Source: Pectinophora gossypiella (Eukaryota > Arthropoda > Insecta > Lepidoptera > Gelechiidae). From it: 64,000 nt of DNA. Location of the stretch: the NCBI RefSeq assembly GCF_024362695.1, contig NC_065429.1, positions 4,310,501-4,374,500 on the forward strand. Direction: 5' to 3'. Below the pieces are notes generated by a model. The model was not told where the DNA came from, ran no database searches, and saw only the letters and a program-made list of their open reading frames with translations. The position numbers and the translations under genes are program-made. Below are positions 56,555 to 64,000 of this stretch, piece by piece; position 1 is the stretch's first letter, and each line of letters begins with the position of its first letter.

Positions 56555-57000
56555 GGTGAAGAAAGTATTAAACTCCAAACACTAGAAACAGTATTACTAG
56601 TTCGTTAACACAGTCCGTCTAAAAATAAGTTTGGCATAAGTAGATTTTTGATGTGATGACGACTTCTAACCTATGAACGCCGACAGTTTTCAGACGAATA
56701 TCCGTTGCAATTATGACGGTAACAATTTTGTGTAACACCTTCGCATTTAATATCAATGATATTCGATATTATACGACAAAGCAAAGTTTAAAGAAACAAA
56801 TAAAAGACGGATCCGACAAAAAAACATTCTCAATCTACATTCGAGACAAATGAAAGTGACATTTTGGATTTCTTGACGTTTTCGCCATTGTCATTGTCAC
56901 GATGACGTTTCGATTTTTTAACGGACGTTTAGAAATCGGGCAGGTTGCGATAAAATAACCGTTATAACAGCATAGTTAACGTTATTATCAGTAGAGTAGA
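56555..57000 (-). promoter_or_regulatory. LNPK: Probable LNPK 5' UTR and promoter region
   Basis: Lies between the LNPK start and the 3' end of the upstream gene. It has several TGACG/CGTCA-type motifs around 56870-56930 and no recognised repeat. The transcription start cannot be fixed from sequence alone. Confidence 0.35.
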
Positions 57001-57169
57001 TTTTTTTTTAATTAAAAAGTTTTCTATTATTCCGGGTAGACTACCCATCTATAGTCTGGGGTACAAATAAAAATAGTCTGAAATAGATGGACATACGACT
57101 TTTTCTGGGCGTAAACTGAGAATTTACCCACTTGAATACCAAATTCTGAGTACAGACTTTCTAAGCTAT

Positions 57170-57175
57170 TTATTA
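57170..57175 (-). terminator. Candidate polyadenylation signal of the thyroglobulin-domain gene
   Basis: Minus-strand AATAAA 208 nt beyond the stop at 57383 and upstream of LNPK. Plausible by position only. Confidence 0.35.
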
Positions 57176-57382
57176 ACGTAGATAGAAAACTTTATAAATA
57201 GCGATGGTATCGATTCATGTATACATCAACAAGCAGAAACTTAACTTAGGTAAAAAAAAGTAACTTTTAAGTATAAAAATATCTTTAATATCTTCACAGT
57301 TCCCAACAGTCGCAGGTACGGTACAGCACTACTTATTATGATACCATATACAAATAAATGTTGCTATTGACGAAAATAAATT

Positions 57383-57600
57383 TTACCTCGCATAGCAGTC
57401 TGTTGAGTTTAGATTTCGCCAATCTGGTTTATAGCAAGATAAAGAAGTAACTGTATCTGATTCTCTGCCGTATTGTTTACCATCAGAGTCCACACATCGA
57501 CATAGTCCTCGTCGACACTGGATAGTGCGGAAATTTCCATTATTGCAGCAAACGGGACGTTCGTTTAATGCCTTCATTATTGCAGTGGTTTGGGCGCATT
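57383..57600 (-). CDS. Thyroglobulin-domain gene: domain 4 and stop
   Basis: Reads CAQTTAIMKALNERPVCC, NGNFRTIQC, CRCVDSDGKQYG and SLSC, then a 16-residue tail ending YAR and TAA. The stop overlaps a potential GAG|GTAAAA donor, so a further 3' exon is possible, though only 0.8 kb remains before LNPK. Confidence 0.85.
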
Positions 57601-60600
57601 CTGCCAAAAAAAGTTTTAGTTACTTATAATGATAATGAGCGATTGACTCGTAAAACAGTATCACGCCTGTATACCTGGAGGGATCGGCAGAAGTGTATAG
57701 AAATCCTGAAACCACTTGTTATCAATTACATAAACATGAGTAACTCCTCTGCTGGACTGGGAGTAAAGAAAAAACATACAATGCGTTTAGCTGCCTATCT
57801 TCCTGTGCATGTCGTAAAAGGCGACAAAGGGACAGCGTCCTGTCGAACATGATGGATCATCTGTAAGAGCGATAGGCTGATCCCCTATCATCATACGGTT
57901 TCTCATTATCCACCTTAGGACTATGTATCAAAAGTGGCTGCAAATAGTTTCTTGATTATTTGTAGTTCTGCCCACCCCTTCAGGGAATACGGGGGTGAGT
58001 TTATGTATGTATGTATAAACATGAGTTAAGTGGTGTAGAGCCCAGAGCCCTCCGAAACGAGTATGAACATATCAGTGTCAGTGACCTGCTGGGTGCAGTG
58101 AGTGGTTGTGCGTTGGGCTCACGATCCCGACGTTCCGTGTTCGAATCCCGCTGGGGATATATCACAAAAATTACCTTGTGATCCCTAGTTTGGTTAGGAT
58201 ATTACAGGCTGATTACCTGTTCGTCCGAAAGTAAGATAATCCGTGCTTCAGAAGGCACGTTAAGCCGTTGGGTCCCGATTACTATTTACTGCTATAAGTA
58301 GGTACGCAGTCGTTACATGAACCATGTCAGGGGCATTTGGCTACTCGATAGTAACCCTCTTCTTCTTCTATCGTGTGGATTGTAAGGTGGAATACCAACC
58401 TCAGCAACCCTGACAATCAATTGTTAGGTACTTACTGCAATCCATGTCTTCGAACTGCTGAGTACCAGGCAAAGCTTCGTAGTCTCCTAGCTGGTGACGA
58501 GTCTCATCGACACAGATTCTCCTAAAAAAAAGGAATGGTATGAATTATTGAAATGAAAAACATGTTTGCTAAGCTTTTCATTTTATCGTAGATTTGCCGC
58601 ATTGCAATCCCAATCTCGCGAGATGTCGTAAAATTTTTCGAGATCAATCCCGACGCATAATATGGCGAGATCCCATTCGAGATTGACGGGATTTGGCGAA
58701 TCTCCTTGAGTTTTACTTTTTGGTTTGATTAGAAATTGCTGCATAAGGCCGCCTGTTGTGCTTTTCTGTATATTTTTGTCCTTATCTCTGTATTTTGTGT
58801 CCATTGTGCTCAATAAAGTATTTTATCTATATATCTATGCTGATTTCCAAAGAAAACTTAATTATTTAGTTAGTAATATTGAAGATTAACTTTTTGTTTA
58901 CTTTCAAAAAATATTTTGTTTTAATTAACCTCACTATCACAAACAAGTTCGTAGCAAACAAGCAGTTTTCATCGTTTTCAGCCATCTTAACCTTATATTT
59001 TTTTATGAACTAGACGAGATCCCGACAATTTCGGGATCTCACGGGATTTATGTTTAGGGGATTGCATTTCCTAATTAAATCAATGCGATACATGCATAAC
59101 TTACGAGCCACTCCTAGTTGTTCTAATCCTGCTGTAGGTCCCATCAGGCAGACACCCAGCCAAATTATTGAACAGGTCGACATTATACCCGTCCTCTTCA
59201 CTCTTCAGGATAAACTCTATCTTCTCTCTCAAGTCCTCCAGGCAAGGAGTCGTGTAGTTGTATGGAGCTTCGCCCTGGCTTTGGGATGGGAAGAGGTCCA
59301 AGGTGGCATCATCTGTGGTTAAGAAGCCAATTATTAGGTATAGTTCTTGCACTCTAACACGCTTTAACAACACATAAGCATAGAATAAGGAATAATACTA
59401 CGTTAGAGCCGTGGTAGCCCAGTTGGTAGAACGCTTGCCTCTCATTTTGAGGTCGCAGGTTCGCATCCAGCACAGACCTAAACCAATGATTGTCGAATTT
59501 GCTTTCAAATTAATGTTTGGATCGTAAATGATTAAGTATCACGTGCCCAGTGGTGAAGAAAACATCGTCAGCAAACCCACATTCCCGAGAAATGTATTTT
59601 CGGAGGTATGTGACCTAACTTGTATTGGGCCTGTATTCCCTTCGCGTGTTGGAAGGTCAGGCAGGCAGTCGCTTTGTAAAAAACGGACCCTGTGGAAAAT
59701 GGGATGATGCTAAGGAGATGACTACGTACGTATAGAACGGCAACTCTCCGCTCCCCACCACCGTCTGAGTTACGTTTACCTCACCCCCTCGAACATTTTT
59801 TAGACTTGAATCGTGAAGGCTGCGCGCATCGGGGACCGTTGGTTATATTTTTAATCAGTTTAGTGTATAGTGCTTTTTACACGAATTGTTTCAACCTTTT
59901 TAACACCCCTAATTAGTTGTGACTCTGCCCACGCTATGTCGGATTACCGTCGGACTATTTAAAAATGTAGATATACCTAATTATCAGTTTTAAAATAACG
60001 GCCTCCGTGGTCCAGTGGTTTGAGCGTTGGGCTCACGATCCGGAGGTCCCTGTTTCATATCCCGGTGGGGATATATCACAAACACTTTGTGATCCCTAGT
60101 TTGGTTAGGACATTACAAGCCGATCACCTATTTGTCCGAAAGTAAGATGATCCGTGCTTCGGAAGGCACTTTAAAAAAGCTGTTGGTCCCGGTTACTACT
60201 TACTGATGTAAGTAAGTAGTCGTTACATGAGCCATGTTTGGCCTTTGACGGTTCAATAGTCACTCTGACACCAGGGTTGATGGGGTTGGTAATCCACCTC
60301 ACAACCCACACGATAGAAGACGTTCTAAAATTAGGTACTTACAGCACGAGAGAGCTTTAATAGGTTCATAGTCGAGATTGATAGAATGGTCACCATCAAT
60401 CCGGCCTGTGATCTTATCCACGCAATAACACGTCCTATTGAGGCACTGTATAGGGTTGAAGTTCCCATCAGACGTGCAGCGAGGGCCTACGACGGGAAAA
60501 CGGAGCCCCGATGCGATGTTCTTTTCAATTTTCTCGTGCATCTTTGAGCATCCTGGAAAAATGATTCATTCAAATCTAGTACATTAAAAGATAGTACTTA

Positions 60601-63600
60601 AACACGAAGGGAATTTCTACTCTCCTACGAAATAATATCTAACATTAAGTATAGGTAAGTATTATATAATATTTTTGTAACAATAATTTTAATTAGGTAG
60701 GCACGTTAAGCGAGGAGCTCGGTGGCGCAGCGGTAAACGCGCTCGGTCTGCGATTGTTGAAGTTAAGCAACTTTCGCAAAGGCGGGTCATAGGATGGGTG
60801 ACCACAAAAAAAGTTTTCATCTCGAGCTCCTCCGTGCTTCGGATGGTCCACCAATCCGCACTGGGCCCGCGTGGTGGTTTAAGGGCCAATCTCCCTATCC
60901 ATCCATAGGGAAGGCCCGTGCCCCAGCAGTGGGGACGTTAATGGGCTGGTGATGAGGCACGTTAAGCTGTTGGTCCCAGTTACTACTTACCGATGTAAGT
61001 AGTCGTTACATGAGCTATGTCAGGGGCCTTTGGCGGCTCAATAGTAACCCTGACACCATTACACCTGCTGTGCAGCTGTGAGGCTCTCATACACAGTAGA
61101 AGCCGAACCCTGGGCCACATAATGGATCTCCAGGAGGTCATGAAGCTTCCTCCCAAAAAGACGCTCGATCTAATCGAACGGATTGGTCTAGAGGAGTTTT
61201 AAATATATATGTAGGGACTTGGCCACAATAGATCGCAGTGGCCATTCGGGCTGCATTAGTTCGAGCCCTCTTGATTTACAAATAATAAACCCTGACACCA
61301 GGGTTGATGGGGTTGGTAATCCACCTCACAACCCACACGATAGAAGAAGAAGACTTACCACAATGCATATTTTGTGTCGTGACAGCTCCAAGATTCAAAA
61401 CTTCACCGAATATTCTTTCACCTTCATCAGATTGGCAGTAGCATCTGCAAGAATACAATGCCTCTACAATACAAAAACACTTTATTGCACTTAAAATAAA
61501 TATTATAAAATGAAGAATTATAATAAGTTAGATAGTACATACATACATACATAAACTCACGCCTATTTCCCACCGGGGTAAGCAGAGACTATAGAATTCC
61601 ATTTGCTTCGATCCTGACACACTTCTCTTGCTTCCTCCACATTCATCAATCGCTTCATACACGCACGCCGGTTCAGAGTAGATCGTATTAAACCTTTTCT
61701 AAAGACATCTGCAATTTGGTCATCGTAAGTCCTTCTCGGTCTTCCTCTGCCAGCCCTACCATCAACTTTCGCTTTATATACCGCTTTCGCAATTCTATTA
61801 TCCTTCATCCGCTATACGTGTCCAAACCAACCTAACATTCCCTTCTCAATCTTAGTCACTATACCGTCTTTTACACCACATCTCTGTCTTATCACACTGT
61901 TTCTCACTCTATCACTCAACTTCACACCGCAGATGCTACGCAAACACCTCATTTCTACGGCATTGATCCTACTTTCATGCAGTTAGATAGTACAATAATT
62001 ATAGGCGGCCTTATTGCTTAGGTCTTCCAGGGAGGTATAGGCAGGTACAGGCGTTTGAAAAAATCTTGCTGGTATTTACGAACAAATTTCAAATTTCTAG
62101 GTCCATAGAGATTTCGTCTCTTTCTGACAAGAAAATGCCAAACTGCTCACGTCTGTGTAGGAACGCAGTCGAAGTGCGCATAGCTCCCCTTGCCGTCGCA
62201 GATGGGTGGAGACTCTAGCACTCCCACATCGCCAGCCTCGTACCTCGCCTCGTAATCATCTTGAGCTGAATGGCACTCGGATTCCACTGGAAAGTTGAAG
62301 AAGAATTATTTTCGGGTTGCATAAAATTTTATGTCATAAATTTCATCATCATCACCCCATTAACGTCCCCACTGCTGGGGCACGGGCCTTCCCTATGGAT
62401 GGATAGGGAGATCGGGCCTTAAACCACCACGCGGGCCCAGTGCGGATTGATGGTTATTAACGACTGCTAATGCAGCCGGGACCAACGGCTTAACGTGCCT
62501 TCCGAAGCACGAGGAGCTCGAGAAAAAAAATTGCATGGCATGTCATAAATTTGCATGGCATATATTTACTATTATTCCTAATAATAGTTACGCATAAAAA
62601 GGCATTAGACATAACTATTTACACAAAATATAATAAAGCATAATAAACTCTTTAAGCATAAATTCATACCTATTTAAATAAACATGTTTGCGGCCTAGGG
62701 GTGCCCAAGGGCCACCCCGCCGCACCCTAACCTACTATTACACTATGGTATCCAAGTTAAATGTGATAAACCTACAAGAATAGCACAAACATCATTAGGC
62801 TTAACAATCATTATGCTAAGTAAAACAGTATGACAAGTAACCATTATACCAAAAGACGATTATGACTGAAAAAAATATGCCTAACCGGTTATGCCTAATT
62901 AAAACAGGACAAACATTATGCGAAAAAAGGGTCCCATTATTTTTTTCTGTATTTCCGAATATACATATATAACCCGAATGCTTTCAAGGCCAGAGTGAAC
63001 TGGCACCTTCTGGGCGAGCTCGCTCCATCTCAGGCCTCGTCAATGCCTTCGGGCAAGTCTGGGGCCAAGAGCAAACCCATCAAAGATAAAAAAGAAGATT
63101 GTGAGAACGAACATCCACAGAACAGTAATGATAGCTACATACAGGGTATTAGCATAGAATAAGGAACTTTACTACGTATAGAACGGCAACTCTCCGCTCC
63201 CCACCAGCGGGTGAGCTAAGTGTACCTCACTCCCCCTCGAACATAATTAAGACTTGAATCGTATGGCGTCAGACGTCACACACACAGATGCGCGTGTATG
63301 ATAACGTCAATGAGTAGGTAGTGTCTGTGTAAAACAAAATTGTTTGTACGAAGTGTCTGAGGTGTGGTATTAGTGACCCCGTAACCACACCCGGACACTT
63401 AATACAAAACACCACGTTTTACACAGACACCACACATTGACGTTATCATACACACGCATCTGTGTGTGTGACGTCTGTAGCCATGCGATTGAAGACTAAA
63501 GTAAGACCGAGGGGTGAGGTAAACCTAGCTCAGCCGCTGGTGGGGAGCGGAGAGTTGCCGTTCTGTAGTATTATTCCTTACTCTATGCCGTAACGAAAAT

Positions 63601-63808
63601 TACGAGGTATGATCAGACCATGAGTCTAAGTTGATATCAAGTGAGAGCTTCACTCAACATAAGCTAAGACGCTGGCTATTAATCTAAAACTTACTTCTCC
63701 TGCAATAGCTGAAGCCGTCATCACTGGCCACACACGACAGTCCGGGCCCGCAGCGGCCCACGTTGGTGCCCATACCTGGACCGCCCCGGCTGCAGTGCAG
63801 GTCTTCTC
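57383..63808 (-). CDS. Multi-domain thyroglobulin type-1 protein, 3' part of gene (7 exons seen)
   Basis: Joined exons encode, in order: a Cys-rich module with four Cys (exon at 63695), then four thyroglobulin type-1 domains and a stop. Family knowledge: these disulphide-bonded domains occur in secreted or matrix proteins, and some inhibit cysteine proteases. Seen: domains 1, 2 and 4 keep the Cys of the QC and CWCV-type motifs (written DC/CYCQ, QC/CYCVD and QC/CRCVD), while domain 3 lacks one Cys from each. Introns between domains are all phase 1; domains 1 and 3 are also split by a phase 2 intron, domains 2 and 4 are not. The start and signal peptide lie beyond base 64000, so the full name cannot be given. 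Confidence 0.85.
57780..58015 (+). repeat. LINE 3' end, family L, (TATG)n tail
   Basis: GCATGTCGTAAAAGGCGACA... to GGGTGAGTTTATGTATG. Other copies at 53200-53405 and, reversed, 27838-28010. Confidence 0.6.
58086..58310 (+). mobile_element. SINE1, 3'-decayed
   Basis: Head and central module recognisable (TTCGAATCCCGCTGGGG). The tail continues in degraded form to about 58410. Confidence 0.7.
58436..58521 (-). CDS. Thyroglobulin-domain gene: domain 3, second half
   Basis: Reads RICVDETRHQLGDYEAL and ends with a Cys. The CWCVD motif has lost its first Cys (RICVD). TTTTTAG acceptor, GTAAGT donor in phase 1. Confidence 0.85.
59105..59312 (-). CDS. Thyroglobulin-domain gene: domain 3, first half
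   Basis: Has an acidic linker, then PCLEDLREKIEFILK and GCLPDGTYSRIRT. Where QC is expected it reads RT. CCACAG acceptor; GTAAGT donor in phase 2, the same split site as domain 1. Confidence 0.85.
59403..59715 (+). mobile_element. SINE4, tRNA-derived
   Basis: Head CCGTGGTAGCCCAGTTGG (box A) and GCAGGTTCGCATCC (box B), body to GGACCCTGTGG. A reversed partial copy lies at about 46040-46200. Confidence 0.72.
60001..60318 (+). mobile_element. SINE1, full-length
   Basis: Head GCCTCCGTGGTCCAGTGG, box-B-like region (decayed to GTTTCATATCCC), central module, tail ending CACACGATAGAAGA. Ends about 25 bp from a thyroglobulin-domain exon. Confidence 0.85.
60343..60552 (-). CDS. Thyroglobulin-domain gene: domain 2, single exon
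   Basis: A whole domain in one phase 1-1 exon: CSKMHEKIEK..., PRCTSDGNFNPIQC, CYCVDKITGRIDGD and a final SC. All six Cys are present. TTCCAG acceptor, GTAAGT donor. Confidence 0.9.
60713..60956 (+). mobile_element. SINE3 nested in SINE1, 13-bp duplication
   Basis: AGGCACGTTAAGC lies before (about 60700) and after (60957 on). That target is itself the shared central module of a 5'-truncated SINE1, whose tail resumes at 60957. Confidence 0.82.
61359..61444 (-). CDS. Thyroglobulin-domain gene: domain 1, second half
   Basis: Encodes CYCQSDEGERIFGEV and a final Cys, the CWCV-type half with Tyr for Trp. TTGCAG acceptor, GTAAGT donor in phase 1. Confidence 0.85.
61548..61985 (-). mobile_element. 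LINE 3' end, RTE-like, with ORF remnant
   Basis: Same C-terminal coding block as 39388-39715, with more upstream sequence to about 61985. Between thyroglobulin-domain exons. Confidence 0.75.
62151..62286 (-). CDS. Thyroglobulin-domain gene: domain 1, first half
   Basis: Contains ESECHSAQDDYEARYE, PPICDGKGSYAHFDC and ends in phase 2 at GTGAGC. The C...P.C...G.Y...DC pattern is the first half of a type-1 domain. Confidence 0.85.
63148..63585. mobile_element. Family I long foldback element, full copy
   Basis: Ends GCATAGAATAAGGAA / TTCCTTACTCTATGC, with arms of about 200 bp pairing through GAACGGCAACTCTCCGCTCC and its inverse. In an intron of the thyroglobulin-domain gene. Confidence 0.8.
63594..63648. 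repeat. Family A MITE fragment
   Basis: One outer arm only (CGTAACGAAAATTACGAGG to GATATCAAGTGAG), next to the family I foldback element. Confidence 0.5.
63695..63808 (-). CDS. Thyroglobulin-domain gene: Cys-rich module exon
   Basis: Reads EDLHCSRGGPGMGTNVGRCG, then PGLSCVASDDGFSYC, with four Cys in a C..GRCGPGLSC..YC arrangement like short Cys-rich modules of extracellular proteins. ATTCCAG acceptor; GTAAGT donor in phase 1. Confidence 0.8.
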
Positions 63809-64000
63809 CTGGAATCGGCAAGGAAGAAAGCACTCATTCTGTGTATTGTATAGTCATAGATTCCGGCTCGGCCTCTAAACACTGTTCGTTATTTAAATAT
63901 TTCCCACGCATTTCGAATTCCCGCCCTTTTCTTTGACATTTGACAATGACAGACGGATCGATTGCCATAATTTTAAGGGTTCAGCTCGGCGACAATAGAT

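Overview
The window looks like a piece of a lepidopteran (moth or butterfly) nuclear chromosome. It is AT-rich, its genes are split into many short exons by long introns, and about half or more of the sequence is dispersed repeats of kinds common in moth genomes: tRNA-headed SINEs, LINE 3' ends with (TATG)n or (TTTGAA)n tails, foldback MITEs and a Helitron-like end. No bacterial-style operon, CRISPR array or virus was seen.

Three protein-coding genes lie head to tail on the minus strand. (1) At 57383-63808, continuing past the right edge, are the last seven exons of a secreted-type protein with four thyroglobulin type-1 domains. (2) At 38362-56554 is a complete Lunapark gene (LNPK), nine exons and 352 codons. 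Its splice phases close exactly, from a 9-codon first exon to the stop. (3) At 3994-29035 is a complete mitochondrial NAD kinase gene (NADK2), eleven exons and 441 codons. I rebuilt its first exon (28984-29035) and last exon (3994-4112) by reading splice sites; neither shows up as a long ORF. The gaps are about 0.8 kb (thyroglobulin gene to LNPK), 9.3 kb (LNPK to NADK2) and 4 kb (NADK2 to the left edge). I found no further host gene.

Two long retroelement reading frames lie inside introns, both antisense to the host gene. A full-length Ty3/Gypsy element (20043-24316, one 1270-aa gag-pol frame, near-identical 128-bp LTRs, 5-bp target duplication) sits in NADK2 intron 1, inside an older MITE. 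A 5'-truncated jockey-like LINE (54336-56007) sits in LNPK intron 1.

The most interesting structure is smaller. There is a tandem array of broken copies of the NADK2 exon that encodes the TGTGSTSW motif (7222-8028). Four short elements with 11-13 bp target duplications cluster in the LNPK introns. Three SINE families share one 37-bp central module, and one of them has a 5S-rRNA-like head. A perfect 69-bp-arm hairpin lies in a NADK2 intron, and a hAT MITE is packed with TATCGATA sites. All splice models and repeat families were worked out by eye; repeat edges without a stated target duplication are good to about 10-20 bp.
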